Positions 6,976 through 15,853 of a DNA stretch of 15,969 bases are shown piece after piece; position 1 is the stretch's first letter, and each line of letters starts with the position of its first letter. The position numbers were made by a program, and so were the translations under genes. The DNA comes from Clostridium sp. AM49-4BH (GTDB taxonomy: Bacteria; Bacillota; Clostridia; Lachnospirales; Lachnospiraceae). The stretch is from NCBI RefSeq assembly GCF_003478335.1, contig NZ_QUFB01000056.1:1-15969 (forward strand). Reading direction: 5' to 3'. The notes below the pieces were generated by a model, which had not been told where the DNA came from, searched no databases, and was given only the letters and a program-made list of their open reading frames with translations.

Positions 6976-9900
6976 CTATACTAATGAGGGCTCATCCCCA
7001 AAGTCTGCCGCAAATTCAGCTTCCTGCAGCTCTTCTGCGGTACCCTCGGTATAACCTGCAGCTTCAAAGGACTCGCTACTGCTAAACGCAAAGTCTGCGC
7101 CACCATCGATCAACGGTGTGACATCTTCGCTGTTGTCGTTCTCTTCAACATTTTCACCCATAATAACTTCGTTGCCATCTTCATCTAAAACAGTAACATC
7201 AAGCGCCAATGCCTGAAGCTCTTTGAGCATAACCTTGAAAGATTCCGGAATGCCAGGATCAGAGATGTTGGCACCTTTAACGATTGCCTCGTAAGTCTTA
7301 ACACGACCAACAACATCATCAGACTTCACAGTGAGGATCTCCTGCAAGGTATAAGCGGCACCATATGCCTCCAGTGCCCAAACCTCCATCTCACCGAAAC
7401 GCTGTCCACCGAACTGAGCTTTACCACCCAATGGCTGCTGTGTTACTAAGGAGTAAGGACCTGTTGAACGTGCATGGATCTTATCATCTACCAAGTGGTG
7501 GAGTTTGAGATAGTGCATGAAACCAACGGTTACTGCTCCATCAAAGTATTCTCCGGTACGACCATCACGCAAACGAACTTTTCCGTCGCGGTTGATCGGA
7601 ACGCCTTCCCACTCTTTGCGGTAATCCTGATTGTCGATCAAGTACTGGAACACCTCCGGATCCAAAAGATCTTTGTACTTGTCTTCAAAAGGTACGATAT
7701 CTGTCAAGCGGCTAACTTCTTCTTCGTCACCAGCCTCTTGTGCTTCTGCAATCTTCTGCTCTTTTTCTGTCTGATCAAGTGGTGTATTCACATAATCATT
7801 TGCGAGCTCTAATGTATCCATGATGTCATACTCGTTAGCACCATCAAATACCGGTGTTCCGACATTAAAGCCAAGTACTTTGGCAGCGAGACTCAAGTGA
7901 ATCTCCAAGACCTGACCAATGTTCATACGAGATGGCACACCCAAAGGATTCAATACAATATCAAGTGGACGACCATTTGGCAGGAATGGCATATCTTCTA
8001 CCGGAAGAACGCGGGAAACGACACCCTTGTTACCATGACGACCAGCCATCTTATCGCCGACCTGAATCTTACGTTTCTGTGCAATGTAAATACGAACAGA
8101 TTTATTTACTCCCGGTGGAAGCTCATCTCCATTCTCTCTTGTAAATACTTTGGCATCTACGATAATACCAAACTCACCATGTGGCACCTTCAAAGAAGTA
8201 TCACGAACTTCTCTTGCTTTCTCACCGAAGATCGCACGAAGCAGTCTTTCCTCAGCAGTAAGCTCTGTCTCTCCCTTAGGAGTAACTTTACCAACCAAAA
8301 TATCACCGGCACGAACCTCTGCACCGATACGGATAATACCGTTCTCGTCAAGGTCTTTGAGCGCGTCGTCGCCGACACCCGGTACATCACGGGTGATCTC
8401 TTCGTCACCAAGCTTGGTGTCTCTCGCCTCTGCATTGTACTCATTGATATGAACAGATGTATAAATATCATCCTGAACCAATCTCTCACTAAGCAGTACG
8501 GCATCCTCGTAGTTATAACCTTCCCAAGTCATGAAACCGATCAGTGGGTTCTTACCTAATGCGATCTCGCCACCGCATGTAGATGGACCATCTGCGATAA
8601 CCTGTCCTGCTTTTACCTCTTCGCCCTTATCAACGATCGGACGATGGTTCATGCTCGTTCCCTGGTTACTGCGCTGGAATTTAGCCAGCTTATATGTCTT
8701 TTCGCCTGATTTAGACTTAATAATAATCTCGTTCGATGCAGAACGTGTAACAATTCCGTCTTCCTCTGCGATAACGCAGTTGCCGGAATCGACAGCCGCC
8801 TTCATCTCCATACCTGTACCAACTGCAGGTGCCTCTGTAACCAACAACGGCACTGCCTGACGCTGCATGTTAGATCCCATCAGCGCACGGTTCGCATCAT
8901 CATTCTCCAAGAATGGGATCATTGCTGTTGCGACGGAGAATACCATCTTAGGAGACACATCCATAAGATCGATCTTCTCTTTCTCAAACTCAGAAGTCTC
9001 CTCACGGAAACGACCGGATACACTCTTGCGCACAAAATGGCCTTCTTCATCCAGCTCTTCGTTCGCCTGTGCAACAATATAACGATCTTCCTCATCTGCA
9101 GACAAATAAACAACATCGTTGGTAACACGCGGATTAGCCGGATCTGTCTTATCAACCTTACGATAAGGTGCCTCGATAAATCCATACTCATTAATACGCG
9201 CATAAGATGCCAGAGAGTTGATCAGACCGATATTAGGTCCTTCAGGAGTCTCTACAGGACACATGCGTCCATAATGTGTATAGTGTACATCGCGGACCTC
9301 GAAACCTGCACGATCTCTGGACAAACCACCCGGTCCCAATGCAGACAAACGTCTCTTATGTGTTAATTCAGAAAGCGGGTTGTTCTGATCCATGAACTGT
9401 GACAACTGGGAACTTCCAAAGAATTCCTTCACAGCAGCCGTTACCGGCTTGATATTGATCAGAGACTGTGCCGTAATTGTCGTAATATCCTGTGTGGACA
9501 TACGCTCACGAACGACACGCTCCATACGGGATAATCCGATACGATACTGATTCTGCAGCAACTCACCAACCGCACGGATACGGCGGTTACCCAAGTGATC
9601 AATATCATCATCATTACCCATGCCATACTCTAAATGCATGTTGTAGTTGATTGATGCAAAGATATCTTCCTTTGTGATATGCTTTGGAATCAATTCACTG
9701 ATATTAGCAGCGATCGCTTCCTTGATCGCATCCTCATCATCCTCGTTCTCATCTAAGATCTCACGCAATACAGGATAGTAAACACTCTCTGTAACGCCAA
9801 GCTCCTTAGGATTCTCGATGTCAACATACTCTTTGATGTCAACCATCATATTGGACAATACTTTAGCAACATGGCCTTCCAATTCAGCCATCACATAAGG

Positions 9901-10878
9901 AACTGCTGCATTCTGTAATGTTGTTGCAAGTTCCTCTGTTACCAGAGTACCTTCCTCATACACCTCACCTGTTGTTGGATTTACAACATCTTCTGCAAGC
10001 TTGCAGCCAACAATACGGTTTTTGTAATGTAATTTCTTGTTATATTTGTAACGTCCAACTTTGGCAAGGTCATAACGCTTCGGATCGAAGAACATACCAT
10101 TTAATAAGTTCTCCGCACTATCTACGGACAACGGCTCGCCCGGACGTAATTTCTTGTAAAGCTCTAACAGACCATCTTTGTAATTGTCCGTTGTATCTTT
10201 CTCGATACTTGCCAAAATCTTTGGCTCATCACCGAACACTTCTTTGATCTGCTCATTGGTTCCAAGACCGAGTGCACGCAAAAATACAGTGATCGGAACC
10301 TTTCTATTTCTATCAACACGGACAGAGAAGACATCATTCGAATCTGTCTCATATTCCAACCATGCACCACGGTTAGGAATAACAGTTGCGGAATACAACT
10401 CTTTACCTACCTTGTCATGACTGATTGCATAGTAGATACCCGGTGAACGAACCAACTGGCTGACGATAACACGCTCAGCACCGTTGATGATAAACGTTCC
10501 GGTCGCTGTCATAAGCGGAAGATCACCCATGAAAATCTCGTGCTCTTTGATTTCCTCCGTCTCCTTGTTGTGAAGTCTGACGCGCACCTTAAGTGGTGCA
10601 GCATAAGTAGCATCACGCTCTCTGCATTGATCAATGTCGTACTTCTTCTCATCTCTGCAAAGCTCAAAATCAACGAACTCCAGGCTCAAATGACCACCGA
10701 AATCAGCAATTGGGGAAATATCCCGGAACACTTCTTTCAGTCCTTCGTCCAAGAACCACTGGTAAGAATTCGTCTGTACCTCAATCAGGTTAGGCATCTC
10801 AAGGACTTCCTTCTGACGGGCAAAACTCATTCTCACGCCTTTGCCTACTTTTACTGGATGTATTCTGTTCTTCTCCAT
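6976..10878 (-). CDS. rpoB: RNA polymerase beta subunit
   Basis: This 1300-residue core polymerase subunit builds the active-site cleft with beta'. Residues 485-520 hold the rifampicin region, with D497, H507 and S512 all of the sensitive type. [12 protein letters not shown] at 941-952 is the classic beta signature. Residues about 1026-1096 are a charged insertion that most Bacilli lack but that I recall from Lachnospiraceae. The last 75 or so residues are acidic and poor in motifs. I chose ATG at 10878, preceded by AAGGAG at 10-nt spacing and followed by the usual MEKNRI...[11 protein letters not shown] start. A longer frame from TTG at 10947 adds 23 residues unlike the family and is rejected. 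The usual upstream genes rplJ and rplL are missing; a plus-strand GH31 gene lies there instead. A strong promoter at 11032-11060 gives a leader of about 147 nt. Confidence 0.97.
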   Translation of the reverse strand: MEKNRIHPVKVGKGVRMSFARQKEVLEMPNLIEVQTNSYQWFLDEGLKEVFRDISPIADFGGHLSLEFVDFELCRDEKKYDIDQCRERDATYAAPLKVRVRLHNKETEEIKEHEIFMGDLPLMTATGTFIINGAERVIVSQLVRSPGIYYAISHDKVGKELYSATVIPNRGAWLEYETDSNDVFSVRVDRNRKVPITVFLRALGLGTNEQIKEVFGDEPKILASIEKDTTDNYKDGLLELYKKLRPGEPLSVDSAENLLNGMFFDPKRYDLAKVGRYKYNKKLHYKNRIVGCKLAEDVVNPTTGEVYEEGTLVTEELATTLQNAAVPYVMAELEGHVAKVLSNMMVDIKEYVDIENPKELGVTESVYYPVLREILDENEDDEDAIKEAIAANISELIPKHITKEDIFASINYNMHLEYGMGNDDDIDHLGNRRIRAVGELLQNQYRIGLSRMERVVRERMSTQDITTITAQSLINIKPVTAAVKEFFGSSQLSQFMDQNNPLSELTHKRRLSALGPGGLSRDRAGFEVRDVHYTHYGRMCPVETPEGPNIGLINSLASYARINEYGFIEAPYRKVDKTDPANPRVTNDVVYLSADEEDRYIVAQANEELDEEGHFVRKSVSGRFREETSEFEKEKIDLMDVSPKMVFSVATAMIPFLENDDANRALMGSNMQRQAVPLLVTEAPAVGTGMEMKAAVDSGNCVIAEEDGIVTRSASNEIIIKSKSGEKTYKLAKFQRSNQGTSMNHRPIVDKGEEVKAGQVIADGPSTCGGEIALGKNPLIGFMTWEGYNYEDAVLLSERLVQDDIYTSVHINEYNAEARDTKLGDEEITRDVPGVGDDALKDLDENGIIRIGAEVRAGDILVGKVTPKGETELTAEERLLRAIFGEKAREVRDTSLKVPHGEFGIIVDAKVFTRENGDELPPGVNKSVRIYIAQKRKIQVGDKMAGRHGNKGVVSRVLPVEDMPFLPNGRPLDIVLNPLGVPSRMNIGQVLEIHLSLAAKVLGFNVGTPVFDGANEYDIMDTLELANDYVNTPLDQTEKEQKIAEAQEAGDEEEVSRLTDIVPFEDKYKDLLDPEVFQYLIDNQDYRKEWEGVPINRDGKVRLRDGRTGEYFDGAVTVGFMHYLKLHHLVDDKIHARSTGPYSLVTQQPLGGKAQFGGQRFGEMEVWALEAYGAAYTLQEILTVKSDDVVGRVKTYEAIVKGANISDPGIPESFKVMLKELQALALDVTVLDEDGNEVIMGENVEENDNSEDVTPLIDGGADFAFSSSESFEAAGYTEGTAEELQEAEFAADFGDEPSLV
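7591..7803 (-). other. Charged insertion in RpoB
   Basis: These codons encode beta residues about 1026-1096, between [15 protein letters not shown] and [12 protein letters not shown]. In Bacillus-type beta these two landmarks are separated by only a short linker. The insert is rich in Glu, Asp, Lys and Gln and is probably helical. It is intact and in frame, so it is part of the normal protein. Its boundaries are approximate because no alignment was run. Confidence 0.5.
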
Positions 10879-10953
10879 CGACGTTTCACTCCTTAATTTT
10901 ATAGAGTACCATGTGCTGTACAATCCTACTATAAGAAGAAACTCCAAAAACTC

Positions 10954-10982
10954 TTTTCATTTTCTTCAAACTATGCTATAAT
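10954..10982 (+). promoter_or_regulatory. Promoter of the GH31-GH3 operon
   Basis: A perfect -10 TATAAT (10977-10982) is preceded by TGC, which makes an extended -10, with TTTTCA (4 of 6) at 17-nt spacing as -35. The predicted start is near 10989, leaving a leader of about 140 nt before the GH31 ATG. That transcript would run through the rpoB promoter, which points the other way. No operator or riboswitch could be named, though the leader has a short GCTGG/CCGGC hairpin at about 11090-11102. Confidence 0.75.
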
Positions 10983-11030
10983 AACCTTGCATAAGCCTAA
11001 TAGTCTAGTCAGCCACAATAGTGCATTGTT

Positions 11031-11056
11031 CATCTTATCACCAAACGGACAAGATG
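11031..11056. repeat. Inverted repeat overlapping the rpoB promoter
   Basis: Two 9-bp arms, CATCTTATC (11031-11039) and GACAAGATG (11048-11056), match as an inverted repeat with one mismatch and an 8-bp spacer. One arm covers the rpoB -10 and the other reaches the -35. On the plus strand it lies within the GH31 leader. It could be an operator or an RNA hairpin, and no regulator can be named. Confidence 0.45.
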
Positions 11057-11060
11057 TCAA
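11032..11060 (-). promoter_or_regulatory. Promoter of the rpoBC operon
   Basis: On the minus strand there is a perfect TTGACA (11060-11055), a 17-nt spacer, and TAAGAT (11037-11032), 4 of 6 to TATAAT. The start is predicted near 11025, about 147 nt before the rpoB ATG. The leader has an imperfect hairpin with arms GAAGAAA/TTTCTTC at about 10932-10970. The existence of its own promoter fits rpoBC being separate from rplJL here. Confidence 0.75.
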
Positions 11061-11130
11061 GCACCTTTTTTATTTGGGTGGAAATACACGCTGGCAACCG
11101 GCTAAATATTATCTCACACGGAGGATTATT

Positions 11131-13203
11131 ATGACCATACATGATGATGGAAAACGCTTAACACTGTCCCAAGGGGGAACCACTCTCCGGATGGAAGCCT
11201 GGGGCGAACATTCCATTCGCGTCCGCATGACCAAAGAGGCGGAAATGAACACAGAAGACTGGGCACTCACAGAACCAATTCCAGACCTCACCCCGGAGAT
11301 CCACTATGAAACCGTGGATATGACACCGGCCTTTTACCGTACTGCCGAAGAACGTGCTGCACATGCTGAGACCGGTACCAAAGTGACATTTCGCAACGGA
11401 AACCTCACTGCTGTGATCGATCCTGAAGGTGTTATTTCCTATTATAACGAAAAAAATGAGCTGTTAACAAAAGAGCTTTGGCAAAATCGCAACCGCATCG
11501 ACCGCTTTTGTGTGCCGCTGCGTATCGATGCCAGAGAACTAAAGCCGATCACCGGCACTACCGATTATACATTAGCCATGCGTTTTGAAGCATTTGACGA
11601 CGAAAAGATCTTTGGCATGGGACAATATCAAGATGACTTTTTGGACAAGAAAGGCTGCATTTTGGAACTGGCGCACCGCAACAGCCAAGCAAGTGTTCCA
11701 TTTATGATCTCAAGCCGGGGATATGGCTTTTTGTGGAACAATCCAGCCATCGGTACGGCATCTTTTGCCAAAAATAAAACCGAATGGACTGCCTTAAATA
11801 CCAAAAAACTCGATTACTGGATCTGCGCCGGCGATTCACCTAAACAACTGACAGAACTTTACAGCGCCGTTACCGGCCGTGTTCCAATGATCCCGGAGTA
11901 CGGCATTGGATTTTGGCAGTGCAAGCTGCGCTACCGTACCCAAGAAGAGCTGCTTGCTGTTGCGCGCGAATACAAACGCCGCGGTCTGCCGATCGATGCG
12001 ATCGTGGTGGATTTTTTCCATTGGACTATGCAGGGTGATTTCAAGTTTGATCCAAAGGACTGGCCGGATCCGGAGGCAATGATCCGCGAATTGCGCGAAA
12101 TGCAGATTGAACCGGTCGTATCCGTGTGGCCGACGATCGATGAACGTTCCGAGAACTATGGTCCGATGGCAGATCAAGGGTATCTCATCACGTCTGACCG
12201 CGGTTTGTGCGTTAATATGACTTGGATGGGAACTACGACTTTTTATGATGCTACACATCCGGGCGCACAAAAATATGTTTGGGAACGCTGTAAGGAGAAT
12301 TATTACGATAAAGGCATTCGCTGCTTTTGGCTGGATGAGGCTGAGCCGGAATATGGGCCGTATGATTTTGATATTTACCGCTACCACAAAGGTCCTGCTT
12401 TACAGTGCAGCAACATCTATCCTCTCATGTACGCCAAAGGTTTTTATGATGGATTACGGGAGCAGGGGCAGGAAAATGTGTTAAACCTTGTGCGCTGCGC
12501 CTGGGCCGGCAGCCAAAAATATGGTGCTCTGACGTGGTCGGGCGATATTCATTCCTCGTTCCGTTCTATGAAACAGCAGGTGCAGGCCGGGCTTAACATG
12601 GGACTTGCCGGCATTCCTTGGTGGACGACGGATATCGGCGGTTTCTTGGGTGGCAATAACGAAGATCCGGCATTTCGCGAGTTGCTGGTTCGCTGGTTTG
12701 CGTGGGGTGTATTTTCTCCGGTATTCCGTCTGCACGGAGAACGCTCTCCATACTATGAACGCGACGTAGAATATATTGATGGTGTCCGCCAGTTCAGTTC
12801 GGGACAAGATAACGAGATCTGGACTTGGGGAGAAGAAATCTATGAAATTTTGAAAAGTTACCTGTTGTTGCGTGAACGTCTTCGCCCATACATTCGCGAA
12901 TGTATGCGTGAAGCACACGAGTTGGGAACTCCGGTAATGCGTCCGCTTTTCTATGAGTTTCCGGAGGATGCTGCTTGCTGGAATAACGCCGACAGCTATA
13001 TGTTTGGACCGGATCTGCTCGTAAAGCCGATCACAGACGCCGGTATTACGCAGACTGACGTATATCTCCCTGCGGGGCATCGTTGGACAGAGGCCGCTAC
13101 CGGGACAAGTTATGACGGTGGTCAGACCGTTGCCGCTAAAGCAACACTGGAGATCATTCCCGTCTTTGTGCGCGATGACTGTGCGTATGACATTTATGAA
13201 TAA
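11131..13203 (+). CDS. Glycoside hydrolase family 31 (alpha-glucosidase/alpha-xylosidase type)
   Basis: This 690-residue enzyme has no signal peptide and is probably cytoplasmic. An N-terminal beta-rich domain (about 1-250) precedes the catalytic barrel. Within the barrel, D294 in VVDFFHW lines the subsite, D402 in FWLDEAEPE is the predicted nucleophile and D472 in WSGDIHSSF the predicted acid/base. GIPWWTTDIGGF at 494-505 and RLHGERSPYY at 533-542 are further family landmarks. A C-terminal beta domain follows. GH31 enzymes release alpha-linked glucose or xylose from the non-reducing end. The WLDEAEPE form and a GH3 neighbour make alpha-xylosidase a reasonable guess, but the substrate cannot be read from sequence alone. 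I chose ATG at 11131, with GGAGG 6 nt upstream; the frame continues upstream to 10987 but lacks family-like sequence and would overlap the promoter. The GH3 gene follows after 75 nt. Confidence 0.93.
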   Translation: MTIHDDGKRLTLSQGGTTLRMEAWGEHSIRVRMTKEAEMNTEDWALTEPIPDLTPEIHYETVDMTPAFYRTAEERAAHAETGTKVTFRNGNLTAVIDPEGVISYYNEKNELLTKELWQNRNRIDRFCVPLRIDARELKPITGTTDYTLAMRFEAFDDEKIFGMGQYQDDFLDKKGCILELAHRNSQASVPFMISSRGYGFLWNNPAIGTASFAKNKTEWTALNTKKLDYWICAGDSPKQLTELYSAVTGRVPMIPEYGIGFWQCKLRYRTQEELLAVAREYKRRGLPIDAIVVDFFHWTMQGDFKFDPKDWPDPEAMIRELREMQIEPVVSVWPTIDERSENYGPMADQGYLITSDRGLCVNMTWMGTTTFYDATHPGAQKYVWERCKENYYDKGIRCFWLDEAEPEYGPYDFDIYRYHKGPALQCSNIYPLMYAKGFYDGLREQGQENVLNLVRCAWAGSQKYGALTWSGDIHSSFRSMKQQVQAGLNMGLAGIPWWTTDIGGFLGGNNEDPAFRELLVRWFAWGVFSPVFRLHGERSPYYERDVEYIDGVRQFSSGQDNEIWTWGEEIYEILKSYLLLRERLRPYIRECMREAHELGTPVMRPLFYEFPEDAACWNNADSYMFGPDLLVKPITDAGITQTDVYLPAGHRWTEAATGTSYDGGQTVAAKATLEIIPVFVRDDCAYDIYE

Positions 13204-13235
13204 AATTTTCACTAACATAAAACATAGAGATGTGT

Positions 13236-13252
13236 GGCGGTCTTTCACCGCC
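13236..13252 (+). repeat. Intercistronic hairpin between GH31 and GH3
   Basis: A perfect 6-bp stem, GGCGGT / ACCGCC, with loop CTTTC lies in the 75-nt gap, and flanking GTGT and ACAC could extend it past a 4-nt bulge. No T-run follows, so it is not a classic terminator. It ends about 10 nt before the GH3 ribosome binding site and may stabilise the mRNA or set the ratio of the two enzymes. That role is inferred. Confidence 0.6.
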
Positions 13253-13278
13253 GTCAACACCTCGGAAAGGACTATTTT

Positions 13279-15633
13279 ATGGAACACGTTTTAGATGTAA
13301 AAAAACTTGTGAACGAACTGACACTAGAGGAAAAAGCAAGTCTTTGCTCCGGTGCAGATTTCTGGCATACCAAAGCCATTGACCGCTTAAATATTCCTGC
13401 TGCAATGGTCTCCGATGGACCGCACGGCATCCGCAAGCAGGAAAGTCTTGCCGATCATATGGGCGTTGCAGAAAGTATTAAAGCCATTGGTTTTCCGACT
13501 GCATCAGCTATGGCATGCTCTTTTGACCGCGACCTGCTGCATAAAGTCGGCGACGCTCTTGGCGAAGAATGTGTCGCTGAAGATCTTGCCGTATTACTGG
13601 GCCCGGGCATTAATATGAAGCGTTCTCCGATCTGCGGACGTAACTTTGAATATTACTCCGAGGATCCGGTCGTGGCAGGTGAACTGGGTGCTGCTTTTGT
13701 CAATGGTGTTCAGGAGCATGGCGTAGGCACCAGCTTGAAACACTTTGCTGCCAACAACCAGGAATGGCGCCGCATGAGCATCAGTGCAGAGATTGATGAA
13801 CGTACTTTGCGCGAGATTTATCTGGCAGCTTTCGAAACGGTAGTCAAAAAGGCGCAGCCTTGGACGATCATGTGCAGTTATAACCGTATCAACGGCGTTT
13901 ACTCTTGCGAAAATGATTGGCTGTTAAATAAGGTTTTGCGTGACGAATGGGGCTTTGAAGGTCTGGTTATGACCGACTGGGGTGCGATGGACGAGCGTGT
14001 TCCGTCTCTCAAAGCCGGATTGGATCTTGAAATGCCGGATTGCCACGGAGAAACAGACAAACTCATCGTAAAAGCCGTACAAAGTGGAGAACTGGAAGAA
14101 TCCGTATTAGATACTGCTGTAGAACGCATTCTTACTATGGTAGACAAATATCTTACTGCCAGAAAAGATATTGATCCAGCTTCTATGGTACATCCACTCC
14201 CATCCAGCGTCGAACGCGGATACGATGTTGCTGCTCATCACGCACTGGCAAGAACCACTGCCGAGCAGTCCGCTGTTTTGTTGAAGAATGAAGATATCCT
14301 GCCTTTGCAAAAAGACAAAAAGATAGCGTTTATCGGTGAATTTGCAAAAGTGCCCCGCATTCAGGGCGGTGGTTCCAGTCATATTAACAACACATCGGTC
14401 GAAAGCGCTTTAGATGCCGCCGGAGATTCCGTATCGTATGCACAAGGATTTCATATTGACGAAGAAACTACAGATGAGACGCTGCTTCAGGAAGCGATCA
14501 CCCTTGCAAAAGAAAGCGATGTTGCCGTTATCTTCGCCGGTCTGCCAGACTCTTTCGAGAGCGAAGGATTTGACCGAACCCATCTGAATATGCCGGCAAA
14601 TCAAAATGAATTGATCGCCCGCATTAGCGAAGTACAGCCTAATGTAGTCGTTGTTTTGCATAGCGGTTCCCCGATCGCCATGCCATGGCTTGACAAAGTT
14701 GCAGGTGTTTTGCAAATGTACCTCGCCGGACAGGCAAGCGGTGGCGCTGCTGTCAATCTGCTTTTTGGCGATGCAACTCCTTGTGGCAAACTTGCCGAGA
14801 CCTTCCCACTGCACTTAGAGGATAATCCTTCCTACTTAAATTTCCCTGGAAATCGTGAGAAAGTCTGCTATCAGGAAGGCGTTTTTATCGGCTATCGTTA
14901 TTATGATAAGAAAAAGATGGATGTCTTGTTCCCATTTGGATACGGACTCAGCTACACCGATTTTACCTACAGCAATATGAAAGTAACCGTAAACGGCAAA
15001 AACGCCGCCGACGTCGATGTTATCAAAGAAACCGATGAAATTGTTGTCAGTGCTGACATTACAAATACCGGTAACTGCGACGGTGCTGAAATCGTACAGC
15101 TATATATTAAAAATCCTGTCGTATATGAAATCCGTCCTGAAAAGGAACTGCGCGACTTTGCTAAAGTATTCCTAAAAGCCGGCGAGACAAAGACAGTGAC
15201 TTTCACGCTGAACGCTCGCGCATTTAGCTACTATGAAACTCGTATTCACGATTGGTATGCAGAAAGCGGCGATTATGAAATTCTGCTTGCCTCATCTTCC
15301 CGCGACATTCGTTTGCAGGATACTGTATCGATCACCGGCAGCAAAAAGATTCCTTTTGTCGCAGATTACGTAACAACTTGCGAAGATGTTGAATTGTTTG
15401 CAAAAGATGGCAGTGCTTTGGATGAAATGCTGCGGAGGAGTGGTTTCGCTGAGGCGACCGATCACGATGGCGATGATTCTATGGGAAGTGGAACTGCCGA
15501 TATGATGAAAGCAATGTTTACCGGAACTCCACTGCATTCCATTCTTTCCTTTAGTAGTGAGGAGTTGACCTATGAAGATATTCAGGATACGATCCGCAAG
15601 TTAAACGAAGCTGAGAAGAACAACAATTATTGA
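13279..15633 (+). CDS. Glycoside hydrolase family 3 (beta-glucosidase type)
   Basis: This 784-residue enzyme has no signal peptide. The N-terminal barrel (about 1-290) carries SDGPHGIR at 45-52, KHFAANNQE at 154-162 and the nucleophile D233 in VMTDWGAM. The second alpha/beta domain (about 325-510) carries SEGFDR at 428-433, where E429 is the likely acid/base. PFGYGLSYTDF at 552-562 leads into a fibronectin-III-like domain (about 570-690). A C-terminal helical tail with PLHSILSFSSEELT follows, as in many Clostridia homologues. It should release beta-linked glucose or a similar sugar inside the cell. ATG at 13279 is preceded by AAAGGA at 7-nt spacing; a longer frame from 13234 covers the intercistronic hairpin and is rejected. 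It is the second gene of the GH31 operon, and no transporter or regulator is in view. Confidence 0.94.
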   Translation: MEHVLDVKKLVNELTLEEKASLCSGADFWHTKAIDRLNIPAAMVSDGPHGIRKQESLADHMGVAESIKAIGFPTASAMACSFDRDLLHKVGDALGEECVAEDLAVLLGPGINMKRSPICGRNFEYYSEDPVVAGELGAAFVNGVQEHGVGTSLKHFAANNQEWRRMSISAEIDERTLREIYLAAFETVVKKAQPWTIMCSYNRINGVYSCENDWLLNKVLRDEWGFEGLVMTDWGAMDERVPSLKAGLDLEMPDCHGETDKLIVKAVQSGELEESVLDTAVERILTMVDKYLTARKDIDPASMVHPLPSSVERGYDVAAHHALARTTAEQSAVLLKNEDILPLQKDKKIAFIGEFAKVPRIQGGGSSHINNTSVESALDAAGDSVSYAQGFHIDEETTDETLLQEAITLAKESDVAVIFAGLPDSFESEGFDRTHLNMPANQNELIARISEVQPNVVVVLHSGSPIAMPWLDKVAGVLQMYLAGQASGGAAVNLLFGDATPCGKLAETFPLHLEDNPSYLNFPGNREKVCYQEGVFIGYRYYDKKKMDVLFPFGYGLSYTDFTYSNMKVTVNGKNAADVDVIKETDEIVVSADITNTGNCDGAEIVQLYIKNPVVYEIRPEKELRDFAKVFLKAGETKTVTFTLNARAFSYYETRIHDWYAESGDYEILLASSSRDIRLQDTVSITGSKKIPFVADYVTTCEDVELFAKDGSALDEMLRRSGFAEATDHDGDDSMGSGTADMMKAMFTGTPLHSILSFSSEELTYEDIQDTIRKLNEAEKNNNY

Positions 15634-15636
15634 TTC

Positions 15637-15711
15637 AAACTTCCCATACCGGAAGCTATTGCACAACCACATATTGCTTATTATGTCAATAACTTTATAA
15701 CATTTTGCAGC
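15637..15711 (+). repeat. Dispersed intergenic repeat, copy 3
   Basis: This copy starts 3 nt after the GH3 stop, aligns with 394-470 over its whole length and, at 15635-15664, matches 594-623 at 28 of 30 bases. It joins the hairpin part and the TTGCTTATTATGTCA core that are seen separately in copy 2 and copy 1. It contains hairpins CTTCC/GGAAG and TTATT/AATAA. All three copies have the same orientation and none is inside a gene. Confidence 0.7.
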
Positions 15712-15731
15712 CGCCAAAGAGCGGTTTCTGC
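15707..15731 (+). repeat. GC-rich hairpin after GH3 (possible weak terminator)
   Basis: GCAGCCGC at 15707-15714 pairs with GCGG and CTGC at 15721-15731 across a 3-nt TTT bulge, with loop CAAAGA. No T-run follows directly; a T-rich patch comes about 30 nt later. It is the best candidate for ending the GH operon transcript before the large foldback, but it is weak as a Rho-independent terminator. Confidence 0.35.
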
Positions 15732-15853
15732 CATCAGAGAACTATAGTAATTGCCTTGCCGCATTTTGTTTTTACAGTGATTTCTAGATTTTGTTGTCTC
15801 TGATGATTGATTTACATGCCCTTCGGAAACTCGAAGTCCCGGAAGCAAGGTAT
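15732..15853. other. Gene-free spacer
   Basis: No believable gene is seen. One small hairpin, CTTCG / CGAAG with loop GAAACT, lies at 15821-15836. CCTTGC near 15753-15758 and GCAAGG at 15845-15850 form a distant 6-bp inverted pair that could be chance. Confidence 0.45.

Noticed and set aside
10337..10345. Possible rifampicin-resistance changes in rpoB
   Set aside because: The key residues equivalent to E. coli D516, H526 and S531 (here D497, H507, S512) are all of the sensitive type.
6976..10947. Longer rpoB frame from TTG at 10947
   Set aside because: The extra 23 residues do not look like the family, while the ATG at 10878 has AAGGAG and the conserved MEKNRI start.
10987..11130. N-terminal extension of GH31 by 48 codons
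   Set aside because: It starts at the predicted transcription start, and the ATG at 11131 has an ideal GGAGG.
12481..13287. Minus-strand open frame of 268 codons opposite GH31
   Set aside because: It is an antisense shadow of a conserved glycosidase with no family features.
594..15664. The block as an integrative mobile element with 30-nt attachment repeats
   Set aside because: It carries only housekeeping and metabolic genes, with no integrase, transposase, relaxase or phage gene, and a third repeat copy lies outside it.
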